Below are positions 1 through 8,316 of a DNA stretch of 43,375 nucleotides, in pieces. The notes under the pieces are model-generated. The model made no database searches and had not been told where the DNA came from. It saw only the letters and a list, made by a program, of their open reading frames with translations. Made by a program: the position numbers and the translations under genes. The number at the start of each line of letters is the position of its first letter. Positions within the stretch are counted from its first letter, which is position 1. Source of the DNA: Gammaproteobacteria bacterium (GTDB lineage Bacteria > Pseudomonadota > Gammaproteobacteria > Steroidobacterales > Steroidobacteraceae); NCBI GenBank assembly GCA_030831085.1, contig JAURLT010000053.1:1-43375 (forward strand), in the 5' to 3' direction.

Positions 1-92
1 CGCTCTCGAACGACGACCCTGGAGACGGTTCGCCCCATGAGGGCCGGGGCGATGCCGCGGAGGGTGGTCTCGACTTCTGGCAGTTCAGGCAC
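1..92 (-). CDS. mutM: Formamidopyrimidine-DNA glycosylase, N-terminal 30 residues (cut by window edge)
   Basis: Reading leftward from a GTG at 92-90, the first 30 codons give a protein starting (M)PELPEVETTLRGIAP. This is the hallmark N-terminus of MutM/Fpg: after removal of the initiator Met, Pro2 is the Schiff-base nucleophile and Glu3 the general acid of the glycosylase/AP-lyase that removes oxidised guanine. The frame runs open to base 1, so the rest of the gene lies outside the window. It starts 23 bases after the rpmG stop, and the order rpmB-rpmG-mutM is a classic gammaproteobacterial cluster. GTG is chosen because Pro2 must follow the initiator; no strong Shine-Dalgarno is visible, so coupling to rpmG translation is likely. 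Confidence 0.9.
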   Translation of the reverse strand, partial: MPELPEVETTLRGIAPALMGRTVSRVVVRE

Positions 93-115
93 GGGACAGG
101 CCCGCGCAGCGAAGG

Positions 116-271
116 CTACTTGATCTTGCCTTCCTTGTAGGGGACATGCTTGCGCACCACCGGGTCGAACTTGCTGACTTCCATCTTCTCGGGATGCAGC
201 CGCTTGTTCTTGGTGGTGGTGTAGAAGTGGCCCGTGCCGGCGGTGGAGACGAGCTTGATCTTGTCGCGCAT
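116..271 (-). CDS. rpmG: 50S ribosomal protein L33
   Basis: A 51-residue basic protein beginning [20 protein letters not shown] and ending in PYKEGKIK, matching bacterial L33 over its whole length. L33 is a small subunit of the 50S particle near the E site. The zinc-binding cysteines of the C+ type are absent, so this is the zinc-independent (C-) form usual in Gammaproteobacteria. It lies 25 bases downstream of rpmB and 23 bases upstream of mutM on the same strand and is presumably transcribed from the rpmB promoter. A short run, AGGGAG, lies just upstream of the ATG as a plausible ribosome-binding site. Confidence 0.95.
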   Translation of the reverse strand: MRDKIKLVSTAGTGHFYTTTKNKRLHPEKMEVSKFDPVVRKHVPYKEGKIK

Positions 272-296
272 GGTGAAACTCCCTCTGGACTACCGG

Positions 297-533
297 TCAG
301 ACCTTCTGGCCTGCGGCGCGCAATTCGGCCACGACGACCTCGATGCCCCGCTTCTCGATGGTCCGCATGGCGGCCGTGGAGACCCTGAGCGACACCCAGC
401 GCTTCTCCGATTCCAGCCAGAAGCGCTGCTGATGCAGGTTGGGCAGGAAGCGGCGCCGCTTCTTGATGTTCGAATGGGACACCTTGTTGCCCGTGGTGGG
501 GCGCTTTCCGGTGACCTGGCAAACTCGGGACAT
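297..533 (-). CDS. rpmB: 50S ribosomal protein L28
   Basis: A 78-residue protein starting [20 protein letters not shown], with the central [14 protein letters not shown] segment and a basic C-terminus, matching bacterial L28 from end to end. L28 is a late-assembling protein of the large ribosomal subunit. The ATG at 533-531 is chosen because [10 protein letters not shown] is the conserved N-terminus; the open frame extends further upstream without conserved sequence. It is the first gene of the rpmB-rpmG-mutM cluster, and a good sigma-70 promoter lies about 60 to 90 bases upstream. Confidence 0.96.
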   Translation of the reverse strand: MSRVCQVTGKRPTTGNKVSHSNIKKRRRFLPNLHQQRFWLESEKRWVSLRVSTAAMRTIEKRGIEVVVAELRAAGQKV

Positions 534-591
534 GGCCAAACACTCCGTTGACGGATAACCCCTGCGGGCAATCCAGCGAAAAAGGCCGCGT

Positions 592-620
592 ATTAAACCA
601 GCCCCGGGACGCCTTGGCAA
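592..620 (-). promoter_or_regulatory. Sigma-70 promoter for rpmB-rpmG-mutM
   Basis: On the minus strand a TTGCCA -35 (620-615, 5 of 6 matches to consensus) and a TTTAAT -10 (597-592, 5 of 6) are separated by exactly 17 bases. Transcription would begin near 585, giving a leader of about 50 bases before the rpmB ATG. This is the best consensus promoter in the left part of the window, as expected for ribosomal protein genes. It also suggests that the cluster is transcribed independently of radC upstream. Confidence 0.7.
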
Positions 621-677
621 GGCCTCGCGGGTCTCGTGACGGGACCGCGGGCGTCATGCAAGCCATTGATTTCTATT

Positions 678-1346
678 TTATAACAGGCCTCGCTCGGCCA
701 GCGAGGCGCAGCAGCTGTCGCCGACGATGAGGTGGTCCAGCAGCCGGACGTCCACCAGCGCCAGTGCTTCCCGGAGCCGCCCGGTGATGAGTTCGTCGGC
801 GTGACTGGGCTCGGCGATCCCCGAGGGATGGTTGTGAGCCAGGATGACGGCGGCTGCCCTGAATTCGAGTGCCCGCTTGACCACGTCCCGAGGGTGGACC
901 GTGGCCCCGTCCAGGGTGCCGCGGAACAGTTCCTCGAAGCGCAGCAGCCGGTGACGGGTATCGAGGAACAGGCAGCAGAAGACTTCGTGGTCGCGGTCGC
1001 GGAGTTGGGCGATCAGGAATTCCTGGGCCGCCCTGGGGCTGGCGAGCGCGGGCCCGTGGCTGAGGCGCTCCAGGTAATGGCGACGGGCGAGTTCCAGGGC
1101 AACCTGAAGTTGGACCCGGCGGGCAGGGCCGATCACCGGTTCGCCCGGATCGGGCTCGGTGGACGCCCGGAACAACCGGCGTAGCGAGCCGAAGTGGTGC
1201 AGCAGGCCGCGGGCCGAGCCTAGGCCGCGCGCGCTGCCTCGCCCCCCGGACCAGAGCAGCATCAGCAACTCGGCCTCGGTGAGGTCGGCCGCCCCCTGCA
1301 GGGCGAGCTTTTCCAGCGGGTGATGGGCGGGGCGCGGGTCGTTCAT
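678..1346 (-). CDS. radC: RadC family JAB/MPN-domain protein
   Basis: A 222-residue protein, the usual length for the family. The N-terminal half contains the helix-hairpin-helix-like segment (LTEAELLMLLWSG). The C-terminal half is the MPN/JAB domain with the metal-binding motif H171-x-H173 (HNHPSG) followed by D184. RadC proteins have a JAMM metalloprotease-like fold, but their cellular role is unresolved; the old link to DNA repair rests on a misassigned E. coli allele. The ATG at 1346-1344 is chosen over an upstream ATG in the same open frame because family similarity begins here. It lies back to back with coaBC and upstream of rpmB, a conserved neighbourhood. Confidence 0.93.
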   Translation of the reverse strand: MNDPRPAHHPLEKLALQGAADLTEAELLMLLWSGGRGSARGLGSARGLLHHFGSLRRLFRASTEPDPGEPVIGPARRVQLQVALELARRHYLERLSHGPALASPRAAQEFLIAQLRDRDHEVFCCLFLDTRHRLLRFEELFRGTLDGATVHPRDVVKRALEFRAAAVILAHNHPSGIAEPSHADELITGRLREALALVDVRLLDHLIVGDSCCASLAERGLL

Positions 1347-1464
1347 GGCTGGCTCTCCGAGGGCTATTGTCGGCCTCCGTGTCACCCTCGGCCGACGCCT
1401 ATTCCACCTGATGGGCCAGAAAGCGGCTGACCTGCATGAGCCCATAACCAACCGGGATGGAAAG

Positions 1465-1493
1465 TGGTCACCCCGGGTCAGGCCGGGGATAAT
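1465..1493 (+). promoter_or_regulatory. Putative coaBC promoter, positioned for a leaderless mRNA
   Basis: A GATAAT -10 (1488-1493, 5 of 6 matches) lies 17 bases after a TGGTCA -35 (1465-1470, 4 of 6). Only six bases separate the -10 from the coaBC ATG at 1500, so the predicted transcription start coincides with the A of ATG. No Shine-Dalgarno is visible between them. Inference only; a promoter further upstream remains possible. Confidence 0.5.
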
Positions 1494-1499
1494 GCTCCG

Positions 1500-2738
1500 A
1501 TGGCCGAAACTCCCCGACGGATCCTACTGGGCGTGACTGGCGGCATCGCCGCCTACAAGTCACCCGACGTGGTGCGCCGCCTGCGCGAGCGTGGCGCCGA
1601 GGTGCAGGTGGTGATGACCCCCTCGGCGCGCGAGTTTGTGGCGCCGTTGACCTTTCAGGCAGTCTCTGGTCGCGAGGTCCGGGAGTCGCTGTGGGATGCG
1701 GCGGCCGAGGCCGCCATGGGCCATATCGAGCTGGCGCGCTGGGCGGAGGCCGTGCTGATCGCCCCGGCGACCGCCGAGTTCCTGGCCCGGCTCACGCATG
1801 GGCGGGCCGATGACCTGCTGGCGACCCTGTGCCTGGCGACCACTGCTCCCGTGTTCGTCGCACCTGCCATGAACCGGGCGATGTGGGCTAATCCGGCAAC
1901 GCAGGACAACGTCAAGATCCTGCAGGGTCGCGGGATCACCGTGCTCGGGCCCGCCCGCGGCGAACAGGCCTGCGGCGAGGTGGGTGAGGGTCGCATGCTG
2001 GAACCTGCCGAGATTGCCGAGCGGCTGATGCAGCACTTGACCTGCGAGCCCGTACTCGCCGGCAGCAGGGTGGTGGTCTCCGCAGGGCCCACGCGGGAGC
2101 GCATCGACCCGGTCCGCTACATCAGCAACCGCAGCTCCGGCAAGATGGGCTACGCGGTGGCACAGGCCGCTCGCGAGGCCGGTGCGGACGTGGTGCTGGT
2201 CTCCGGTCCCGTTGCCTTGACCCCGCCTTCGGGGGTGCACGTGGTGAGGGTGGAGAGCGCCGCCGAGATGCACGCCGCGGTGCTGCAGGCGGTGAACGGG
2301 GCAGATGTCTACATCGGGGCCGCCGCGGTGGCCGATTACACGCCCAGCGTGATCCACCCGCAGAAGCTCAAGAAGCAGGCCGACACCCTGACGCTCGAAC
2401 TGGTTCGCGCCCCCGATGTCCTGGCGGAGGTGGCCGCACTCCGACCCCGCCCTTTCGTGGTGGGCTTTGCCGCCGAGACCGAGCAGCTCGAGGCCTATGC
2501 GCGGTCCAAGCTGGAGCGCAAGGCGCTCGACCTGATTGCGGCCAACCTGGTCGGTGACGAGACCGGCTTTGACCGCGACGACAACGCCCTGCTGCTGCTC
2601 TGGCCGGGCGGGCAGGCAACGCTGCCACAGGATTCGAAACTGTCCCTCGCGCGGCAACTGGTCAGGCGTATAGCCCTCCTGCGGTCGCCCGAACAGGCGC
2701 CGGCCGGGCGGGAAGCCCTGGGAGGCTCACTTGCATAG
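1500..2738 (+). CDS. coaBC: Bifunctional phosphopantothenoylcysteine decarboxylase / phosphopantothenate-cysteine ligase
   Basis: A 412-residue fusion enzyme of coenzyme A biosynthesis: the CoaB half joins phosphopantothenate to cysteine using CTP, and the CoaC half decarboxylates the product with FMN. Residues 1 to about 190 are the CoaC flavoprotein, with active-site H75 (MGHIELARW), N125 (PAMNRAMW) and C158 ([10 protein letters not shown]). The rest is CoaB, with N210 ([12 protein letters not shown]), the GAAAVADY segment and K289 (HPQKLKK). These key residues fall at the same numbers as in the E. coli enzyme, which supports the ATG at 1500 rather than an in-frame GTG-type start 12 codons earlier. 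The 3' end overlaps dut by 8 bases. Confidence 0.97.
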   Translation: MAETPRRILLGVTGGIAAYKSPDVVRRLRERGAEVQVVMTPSAREFVAPLTFQAVSGREVRESLWDAAAEAAMGHIELARWAEAVLIAPATAEFLARLTHGRADDLLATLCLATTAPVFVAPAMNRAMWANPATQDNVKILQGRGITVLGPARGEQACGEVGEGRMLEPAEIAERLMQHLTCEPVLAGSRVVVSAGPTRERIDPVRYISNRSSGKMGYAVAQAAREAGADVVLVSGPVALTPPSGVHVVRVESAAEMHAAVLQAVNGADVYIGAAAVADYTPSVIHPQKLKKQADTLTLELVRAPDVLAEVAALRPRPFVVGFAAETEQLEAYARSKLERKALDLIAANLVGDETGFDRDDNALLLLWPGGQATLPQDSKLSLARQLVRRIALLRSPEQAPAGREALGGSLA

Positions 2739-3183
2739 ACTGAAGGTCAGGATCCTCGACCCGCGGGTGGGCGATAGCCTCCCGCTCCCCACCCACGCCA
2801 CGCCGGGCTCGGCCGGCATGGACCTGCGCGCCTGTATCGACGGGCCGCTCACCCTGGCCCCCGGGCAAGCCGAGCTGGTGCCCACCGGCATCGCGATCCA
2901 TCTGGAAGATCCGGGCCTCGCGGCCATGCTGCTGCCGCGCTCGGGGCTCGGTCACAAGCATGGGGTGGTGCTCGGTAACCTGGTTGGGCTGATCGATTCG
3001 GACTACCAGGGCCAATTGCTGGTCTCGGCCTGGAATCGTGGCAGCGCGCCTTACGTGATCCAGCCCGGTGAGCGCATCGCCCAGATGGTACTGGTCCCGG
3101 TGGTGCAGGCCGAGCTCGAGGTAGTCGCCGATTTTGCCTCGAGCGAGCGCGGCGAGGGCGGCTTCGGGAGTTCGGGCCGCTAG
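2731..3183 (+). CDS. dut: Deoxyuridine 5'-triphosphate nucleotidohydrolase (dUTPase)
   Basis: A 150-residue trimeric-type dUTPase that hydrolyses dUTP to dUMP, preventing uracil incorporation and feeding dTMP synthesis. All five family motifs are visible: [10 protein letters not shown] (1), [10 protein letters not shown] (2), GLIDSDYQG (3), [10 protein letters not shown] (4) and the C-terminal [11 protein letters not shown] (5). The start is a TTG at 2731, preceded by GGGAGG about seven bases upstream; the gene overlaps the end of coaBC by 8 bases, so translation is probably coupled. The coaBC-dut pairing is widely conserved in Gammaproteobacteria. It converges with the gene at 3190. Confidence 0.96.
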   Translation: MHRLKVRILDPRVGDSLPLPTHATPGSAGMDLRACIDGPLTLAPGQAELVPTGIAIHLEDPGLAAMLLPRSGLGHKHGVVLGNLVGLIDSDYQGQLLVSAWNRGSAPYVIQPGERIAQMVLVPVVQAELEVVADFASSERGEGGFGSSGR

Positions 3184-3189
3184 CCCTCT

Positions 3190-3828
3190 TCAGCTGCCGG
3201 CACGCAGCTGGTTGAAGCGCGCGATGTCCGCGTCGAACTGGTCGTTGATCTCGGTGCGGTTGCGGATGCGCTGATCGAGGTTGGCGCGCTGCACGTCGAT
3301 CTCGTTCTCGGTGCGCTTGATGTCTTCCATCAGCCCCGCCGGCATCGGCTCCGCCTTGGGATCGTCGTTGAAGGGCTTGAACAGGTTGGAGCGCTTGACC
3401 AGCTCACGATGTCTGGCCACCAGGTTGTCGACCCCGAGCTTCAGCAACTGGATCTGCGAGTCGATCTGGTCAATGCGACGCCCCCGCACCAGCTCGATTT
3501 CCTCCACGCTCTGGTAGGCGGTGACCAGCATCCGGTCGCGCAGGGCGGCCTCTGCCTTGATGCGCGCGATGCGCTCGCGCTCCTTCTGGGCCTTGAGTTC
3601 CTCATCGGTGATGGTGCCCTCTTCGCGCCCCACCGTGATGCCCTGGCGGTTGATGAGATCCCGATCCTGGGTGGCGTATTCTGGCGGGACCCGGTCCCCG
3701 TAGTGGGTCTGGCCGCGCTTGTCGACCCACTTGTAGACCGTCTGGCCCTGGCTTTGTGCCGTCGCTGCCGCGGCCATAAGAGCCACGGCTATTGTCAGGA
3801 CGACGGGAGCCGGTGGTCTGAACTTCAT
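3190..3828 (-). CDS. DUF4124 domain-containing secreted coiled-coil protein
   Basis: A 212-residue protein with a cleavable-looking signal peptide (residues 1 to about 24, ending AAAATAQS). The YKWVDKRGQTHYGDRVPPE segment that follows is typical of the DUF4124 domain (Pfam PF13511). The remaining 150 residues are highly charged and probably form long helices or coiled coils (KAQKERERIARIKAEAALRDR and later segments). DUF4124 proteins are envelope-located and of unknown function. It lies 31 bases downstream of pyrE on the same strand. The ATG at 3828-3826 is chosen because it directly begins a signal peptide; sequence upstream in the same frame is pyrE antisense noise. Confidence 0.85.
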   Translation of the reverse strand: MKFRPPAPVVLTIAVALMAAAATAQSQGQTVYKWVDKRGQTHYGDRVPPEYATQDRDLINRQGITVGREEGTITDEELKAQKERERIARIKAEAALRDRMLVTAYQSVEEIELVRGRRIDQIDSQIQLLKLGVDNLVARHRELVKRSNLFKPFNDDPKAEPMPAGLMEDIKRTENEIDVQRANLDQRIRNRTEINDQFDADIARFNQLRAGS

Positions 3829-3859
3829 GATGGCGATTCTGCCTGTTTTGTGAGTTGTG

Positions 3860-4525
3860 TCATAACACTGAGTCACACTTTGATTTTTCGACCCCCCACT
3901 GGGCCCGGTAGTTCCTGAGGGCGGCCAGCTCTTTCTGGCGCTGGGCCGCCTCCAGGTGGGCAATGAGGTGGTCCAGGGCAATGATGTGGATGACCGGAAT
4001 GCCGAAGTCCTGCTCGACCTCCTGCACGGCCGACAGCTCCCTCTGGCCCCGCTCCTGCCGATCAAGTGCCACCACCACCCCAGCCGGGGTGGCCCCTGCC
4101 TCGCGGATGATCTCGATGGATTCGCGGATGGCGGTCCCGGCCGAGATGACGTCGTCGACCACCAGCACCCGCCCCTCGAGAGGCGCCCCAACCAGGCGCC
4201 CGCCCTCGCCGTGAGCCTTGGCCTCCTTGCGATTAAAGGCAAACGGCAGGCTGCGATCATGCCAGTCGGCCAGCGCCACCGCGGTAGTCGTCACCAACGG
4301 GATGCCCTTGTAGGCAGGCCCGAACAGCATGTCGAAAGGCAGGCCCGATTCGCTGACGGCGCGGGCATAGCAGCGACCAAGGGTGGAGATGGCCCCACCG
4401 CTGTTAAACAGTCCGGCGTTGAAGAAGTACGGGCTGACCCGACCGCTCTTGAGGGTGAACTCGCCAAAGCGCAGCACCTGGTGGGCGATGGCCAGTTCGA
4501 TGAATTCCTGCTGATAGGGCTGCAT
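3860..4525 (-). CDS. pyrE: Orotate phosphoribosyltransferase
   Basis: A 221-residue enzyme converting orotate and PRPP to OMP in pyrimidine biosynthesis. The N-terminal [16 protein letters not shown] and [10 protein letters not shown] segments and the PRPP-binding loop [13 protein letters not shown] (D124, D125) are intact. The length is slightly above the E. coli protein because of a short C-terminal extension. The start ATG at 4525 is preceded within a few bases by an AT-rich stretch (GATCAT then six bases), so a leaderless transcript is possible. It is divergent from exonuclease III, with only 34 bases between the start codons. Confidence 0.96.
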   Translation of the reverse strand: MQPYQQEFIELAIAHQVLRFGEFTLKSGRVSPYFFNAGLFNSGGAISTLGRCYARAVSESGLPFDMLFGPAYKGIPLVTTTAVALADWHDRSLPFAFNRKEAKAHGEGGRLVGAPLEGRVLVVDDVISAGTAIRESIEIIREAGATPAGVVVALDRQERGQRELSAVQEVEQDFGIPVIHIIALDHLIAHLEAAQRQKELAALRNYRAQWGVEKSKCDSVL

Positions 4526-4559
4526 GCGTATATGATCCGCGCTTCTGGCGGGGGCGGCA

Positions 4560-5339
4560 ATGCGAATCATTACCCTCAACTGCAACGGCATCCGATCGGC
4601 GGCCCGCAAGGGGGTGTTCGGCTGGCTCGGCCATCAGCGCGCGGATATTCTCTGCCTGCAGGAGACCAAGGCCCAGGAGCATCAGCTCGATCACGGCGAC
4701 TTCCGTCCGGCGGGCTTCACCGGCTACTACTTCGATGCGGAAAAGAAGGGCTACAGCGGTGTCGCCATCTTTTCCAGAACCGAGCCTGACGAGGTCATCC
4801 GCGGGTTTGGTGTGGAGGAATTCGATCGCGAGGGGCGCTACCTCGAGGCGCGCTTCGGGCGCCTGTCGGTGGTCTCCCTCTACCTGCCGTCCGGATCTTC
4901 CGGCCCCCACCGGCAGGCCTCCAAGTTCCGCTTTCTGGAAGCCTTCCTGCCCTACCTCAAGGGCCTCAAGCGCAAGCGGCGTGACTACATCCTGTGCGGC
5001 GACTTCAACATTGCCCATCAGGAGATCGACCTCAGGAACTGGAAGTCCAACCAGAAGAACTCCGGCTTCCTGCCCGAGGAGCGCGGCTGGCTGGATCAGG
5101 TCTTCGACGGACTCGGCTACGTGGATGCCTTTCGGCAGGTGGACCCCCGCCCCGACCAGTACACCTGGTGGTCGAACCGGGGGCAGGCGTGGGCAAAGAA
5201 CGTGGGCTGGCGCATCGACTACCAGTTGCTCAGCCCCTCGCTGGCCGGCACCCCCCGTGCGGCTCGTATCTACAAGGACCAGCGCTTTTCTGATCACGCA
5301 CCACTGATCATGGATTACGAACTGGAGATGGCCACGTGA
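4560..5339 (+). CDS. xth: Exodeoxyribonuclease III (AP endonuclease, EEP family)
   Basis: A 259-residue Mg-dependent DNA repair nuclease of the exonuclease III/APE1 superfamily. Visible motifs in order are [10 protein letters not shown] (metal-binding Asn), LCLQETKAQ (metal-binding Glu), [13 protein letters not shown] (catalytic Asp and Asn), WRIDYQL (Asp) and [12 protein letters not shown] (catalytic His). It cleaves abasic sites and acts as a 3' exonuclease or phosphatase. It heads a four-gene operon, its stop overlapping the next start by 4 bases (GTGA). Its position next to pyrE is common in this bacterial group. Confidence 0.94.
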   Translation: MRIITLNCNGIRSAARKGVFGWLGHQRADILCLQETKAQEHQLDHGDFRPAGFTGYYFDAEKKGYSGVAIFSRTEPDEVIRGFGVEEFDREGRYLEARFGRLSVVSLYLPSGSSGPHRQASKFRFLEAFLPYLKGLKRKRRDYILCGDFNIAHQEIDLRNWKSNQKNSGFLPEERGWLDQVFDGLGYVDAFRQVDPRPDQYTWWSNRGQAWAKNVGWRIDYQLLSPSLAGTPRAARIYKDQRFSDHAPLIMDYELEMAT

Positions 5340-6622
5340 AGCTGGTGACGGAGTCGTTGAAGCCCTACCTCGAGCGGGAATCGCTGGCGGCCTTTTTCGT
5401 GGGCGTCTCCTCCGGCTTTCCCTACGCCATGATCGGCGCCACCCTGACTACGCGGCTGGCGCAGGACGGCATCGACAAGAAAACCGTCACGGCCTTCACC
5501 CTGGCTTTCCTGCTCTACAACCTGAAGGTGTTCTGGGCCTGGGTGGTGGACGGCGTGCGCCTGCCGCTGCTGCACCGGCTGGGGCAGCGAGTGTCCTGGC
5601 TGCTGTTCAGCGGTCTGCTGGTGATGGCGGCGGTCATCAACCTGGCGCTGGTGGACCCCACGGCAAGCCTGGAGGCTACCGTGATCGCCGCATTGCTGGT
5701 GGGCTTCGCCGGGGCGACCTACGACATCGTGATTGACGCCTACCGTATCGAGACGCTGCGTCCGGACCAGCTCGGCGTGGGCTCGGGCATGTGCCAGTAC
5801 GGCTGGCGGATCGGCGCGGCGGCGGCCGGTGCGCTGGCCCTGGTGGTGGCGGCCCGGCACGGCTGGTCGGCCGGTTACCTGGCCTGCGCCGTATTCGCCC
5901 TGCCTGCCATGTTGACCGGGCTGTGGCTCGGCGAGCCGACCCGGCGTGAGGTGGTGCTGCAGAAGCAGGGCCTGGCGGCGGTCTGGCAATCCATTGTCGG
6001 GCCGTTCGTGGAGTTCATGCAGCGTTCCGGGGCCTGGCTGGTGCTGGTGTTCATCCTGGTGCACAAGATTGGCGATACGCTCGCCAACCTGACCTTCCGC
6101 CTGCTGTTCAACGACCTGGGCTATACCAACGACGAGATTGCCCTCTACGACGTCGGCTTCGGCTTCTGGGCCTTTCTGATCGGCATCTTCATCGGCGGTA
6201 TCCTCTACAGCCGCATGGGGCTCAAGCACTCGGTGATGCTCGCGCTTGTCTTGATGTGCGTCTCCAACCTGAGCTTTGCGCTGCTCGCGGTAGCCGGTCA
6301 CAGCAACTGGGGTCTGGCGGCAGCCATCGGTTTCGAAAACCTCGCCAGCGGGTTTGGGGGCGTAGTGGTGGTGGCCTATTTCTCGGCGCTGTGCAACCTG
6401 CGTTTCACGGCCGCCCAGTACGCGCTGATCTCGGCCGCGGCGAGCGTGGTGGGCCGGGTGCTCACCGGCACCACTGCCGGTGGTCTCATCGAGACCATGG
6501 GTTACGTGAATTTCTACCTGCTCACCACGGTGCTGGCGGTGCCGGGCATCCTGCTGTTCTGGTTGATGGTCCGAAACGGCCTGCTCGATGCGGCGCTCGG
6601 CACTGCGGGCTCCCGCCAATGA
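5336..6622 (+). CDS. AmpG-like MFS transporter (PAT family)
   Basis: A 428-residue integral membrane protein with about 12 hydrophobic segments. The segments SGFPYAMIGATLTTRLAQDG, FLLYNLKVFWAWVVDG and GATYDIVIDAYRIETLRPDQ line up with the N-terminal half of AmpG, the inner-membrane permease that brings anhydromuropeptides into the cytoplasm for cell-wall recycling. The start is GTG at 5336, overlapping the exonuclease stop; the stop overlaps the Rieske gene start (ATGA). Because AmpG-like paralogues can carry other solutes, muropeptide transport is likely but not certain. No ampD or nagZ gene is nearby. Confidence 0.8.
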   Translation: MKLVTESLKPYLERESLAAFFVGVSSGFPYAMIGATLTTRLAQDGIDKKTVTAFTLAFLLYNLKVFWAWVVDGVRLPLLHRLGQRVSWLLFSGLLVMAAVINLALVDPTASLEATVIAALLVGFAGATYDIVIDAYRIETLRPDQLGVGSGMCQYGWRIGAAAAGALALVVAARHGWSAGYLACAVFALPAMLTGLWLGEPTRREVVLQKQGLAAVWQSIVGPFVEFMQRSGAWLVLVFILVHKIGDTLANLTFRLLFNDLGYTNDEIALYDVGFGFWAFLIGIFIGGILYSRMGLKHSVMLALVLMCVSNLSFALLAVAGHSNWGLAAAIGFENLASGFGGVVVVAYFSALCNLRFTAAQYALISAAASVVGRVLTGTTAGGLIETMGYVNFYLLTTVLAVPGILLFWLMVRNGLLDAALGTAGSRQ

Positions 6623-6984
6623 GCGCGGAGCGAGTGACGCTGTGCGCGCTCGACGACCTGCCACCCGGCCAGGTCCGTGCCTTCCGGGTGGGCGAGGGTC
6701 CGTGGCCGCTGGCGGGGCTCGTGCTGCGTCACGGCGAGGGTGTGCGTGCCTACTTGAACCGCTGTCCGCACGCGGGCCATCCGCTGAACCTCAAGCCCGA
6801 TGATTTCCTGGACGCCGAGGGTCGCTACATCGTCTGTCGCTCCCACGGGGCCCTGTTCGAGCCTGCCAATGGGCACTGCGTGGCCGGGCCCTGCGCGGGC
6901 AAGTGGCTGCCGCGGATCCCGGTGGAGGTGGAGGCAGGCCAGGTGCTGCTGGGTGCGGGCGTGACTGCGGAGGATTACCGGTGA
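6619..6984 (+). CDS. Small Rieske [2Fe-2S] ferredoxin-like protein
   Basis: A 121-residue single-domain protein. The cluster ligands are C49-x-H51 (NRCPHAGHP) and C73-x2-H76 (VCRSHGALF), the pattern that coordinates a [2Fe-2S] cluster through two Cys and two His. There is no transmembrane segment, so it is soluble, more like a Rieske-type ferredoxin or NirD-like subunit than a cytochrome bc1 Rieske protein. No oxygenase or reductase partner is encoded nearby. It is embedded in an operon, overlapping the AmpG-like gene by 4 bases (ATGA) and marC by 4 bases (GTGA). Partner and substrate are unknown. Confidence 0.88.
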   Translation: MSAERVTLCALDDLPPGQVRAFRVGEGPWPLAGLVLRHGEGVRAYLNRCPHAGHPLNLKPDDFLDAEGRYIVCRSHGALFEPANGHCVAGPCAGKWLPRIPVEVEAGQVLLGAGVTAEDYR

Positions 6985-7601
6985 TCGACGAGCTGATTAA
7001 ATTCTTCGTGCTGCTGTTCGTGGTGGTGGAACCCATCACCCTGGCACCGGTCTTTGCCAGCCTCACCCAGGGCGCGGATGCCGCGTACCGGCGCCGGATG
7101 TCGTTCAAGGCCACCCTGATTTCCCTCATCGTGCTGGTGGTCTCTGCGCTGGCAGGCGGCCGCTTCATCGAACTGATGGGCATCAGCATCGATGCCTTCC
7201 GCATCGCCGGCGGGGCCATGCTGTTCCTGATCGCGCTCGAGATGGTCTTTGCCCGCGAGTCCGGGACCAAGACCACCCAGGAGGAGAAGGCCGAGGTGCA
7301 ACAGCGGGCCGACATCTCCGTCTTCCCGCTCGCCTTTCCCTTCATCGCCGGCCCGGGCGCGCTGGCCACGGTGCTGCTCACCTTCTCGACCACGCGCGGC
7401 GACTGGATGCTGACGCTGGGCCTGCTGGGCGTGATTGCCCTGGTGCTGTTGATTACCCTGGGGGTGCTCCTGCTCACACCCTTCATCAACCGGGTCATGG
7501 GTGTCACCGGTGCGCACGTGGTCAGTCGCCTGACCGGCGTGGTGCTGGCCGCCCTCGCCGTGCAGTTCATCCTGAACGGGCTGCGGGGGGCTTTCGGCTA
7601 G
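6981..7601 (+). CDS. MarC family integral membrane protein
   Basis: A 206-residue protein with about six hydrophobic segments: near 8-28, 40-62, 68-90, 110-135, 145-170 and 180-200. The motifs EPITLAPVFASLT, FRIAGGAMLFLIALEM and PLAFPFIAGPGALATV are typical of the MarC/UPF0056 family. The family is widespread; its function is not established, and the early link to multiple antibiotic resistance was not upheld. The start GTG at 6981 overlaps the Rieske stop. Its last 4 bases overlap the convergent trmB gene. Confidence 0.9.
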   Translation: MIDELIKFFVLLFVVVEPITLAPVFASLTQGADAAYRRRMSFKATLISLIVLVVSALAGGRFIELMGISIDAFRIAGGAMLFLIALEMVFARESGTKTTQEEKAEVQQRADISVFPLAFPFIAGPGALATVLLTFSTTRGDWMLTLGLLGVIALVLLITLGVLLLTPFINRVMGVTGAHVVSRLTGVVLAALAVQFILNGLRGAFG

Positions 7602-8272
7602 CGGCGCCTGAACGCCAGGTCACGCACCACGTGACCGAGGCGATCGCCCCGCCGCTCGAAGCGGGTCACCGGTCGGCTTGTCGGGCGCTCCACCCAGTCC
7701 CCGGTCGGGGACAGGTTCTCGAAGTCAGCCGAGGCGGACATCACTTCCAGCATATGTTCGGCATAGGGCGCCCAGTCGGTGGCGAGCCTGAACACGCCAC
7801 CGGGCGTCAGCTTGCGGGCGAGCAGGGCGACGAAGTCGGGTTGCAGGATCCGGCGCTTGTGATGGCGCTTCTTGGGCCAGGGGTCGGGGAAATACAGCAG
7901 CACTTCGTCGAGCGACCCGTCCGGCAGTCGACGCTGCAGCACTTCCACCGCATCCTGACTCACCACGCGCAGGTTGGTCACGTCGCTGCGCTCGGCCAGT
8001 AGCAGGCAATGCCCCACTCCTGGTGGGTGCACCTCGATGCCCAGCATGTTGCGCTCGGGCTGCTGGGCGGCCAGCGCGACCGTGGACTCGCCGTCGCCGA
8101 AGCCGATCTCCAGGGTCACCGGGGCACAGCGCCCGAAGCAGGCCTCCAGGTCAATCGGTTCGTCTCCCGAATCAATGCCGTAGCGCGGCCACAACTCGGT
8201 CAGGGCGCGACGCTGGCCGTCGGTGATCCGGCCTGCCCGCTGCACGAAACTACGGATGGACCGTCTTTCCAT
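7598..8272 (-). CDS. trmB: tRNA (guanine-N7)-methyltransferase
   Basis: A 224-residue SAM-dependent enzyme that forms m7G46 in the variable loop of tRNAs. It contains the SAM-binding TLEIGFGDGEST motif, the GIEVHPPGVG segment, the hallmark FPDPWPKKRHHKRR stretch (catalytic Asp and RNA-binding basic residues) and a C-terminal TRFERRGDRLGH. The ATG at 8272 is preceded, six bases upstream, by a TATCAT -10-like element rather than a Shine-Dalgarno. It converges with marC with a 4-base overlap and diverges from the short-chain dehydrogenase gene. Confidence 0.95.
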   Translation of the reverse strand: MERRSIRSFVQRAGRITDGQRRALTELWPRYGIDSGDEPIDLEACFGRCAPVTLEIGFGDGESTVALAAQQPERNMLGIEVHPPGVGHCLLLAERSDVTNLRVVSQDAVEVLQRRLPDGSLDEVLLYFPDPWPKKRHHKRRILQPDFVALLARKLTPGGVFRLATDWAPYAEHMLEVMSASADFENLSPTGDWVERPTSRPVTRFERRGDRLGHVVRDLAFRRR

Positions 8273-8278
8273 GTCGGC

Positions 8279-8284
8279 ATGATA
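8279..8284 (-). promoter_or_regulatory. Putative trmB -10 element, leaderless spacing
   Basis: TATCAT on the minus strand matches the -10 consensus at 5 of 6 positions and lies six bases before the trmB ATG, so transcription would start at or next to the start codon. No convincing -35 is present at 17 bases. Inferred from sequence only. Confidence 0.35.
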
Positions 8285-8316
8285 CCGTTGCGGCCTCCTG
8301 CATATTGGAGCCGCGT

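Noticed and set aside
85-666. 193-codon minus-strand frame overlapping rpmG and rpmB
   Set aside because: It covers two ribosomal protein genes in a different frame and has a compositionally biased, domain-free translation.
687-707. GCCTCGCT/AGCGAGGC hairpin at the radC 3' end, as a terminator
   Set aside because: It lies inside the last radC codons and has no U-tract on the minus strand; the following promoter for rpmB does not require it.
1560-2657. Long minus-strand open frame opposite coaBC
   Set aside because: It lies wholly antisense to an enzyme with every catalytic residue in place, is rich in His, Gly and Arg with no domain, and is explained by high GC, which suppresses stop codons.
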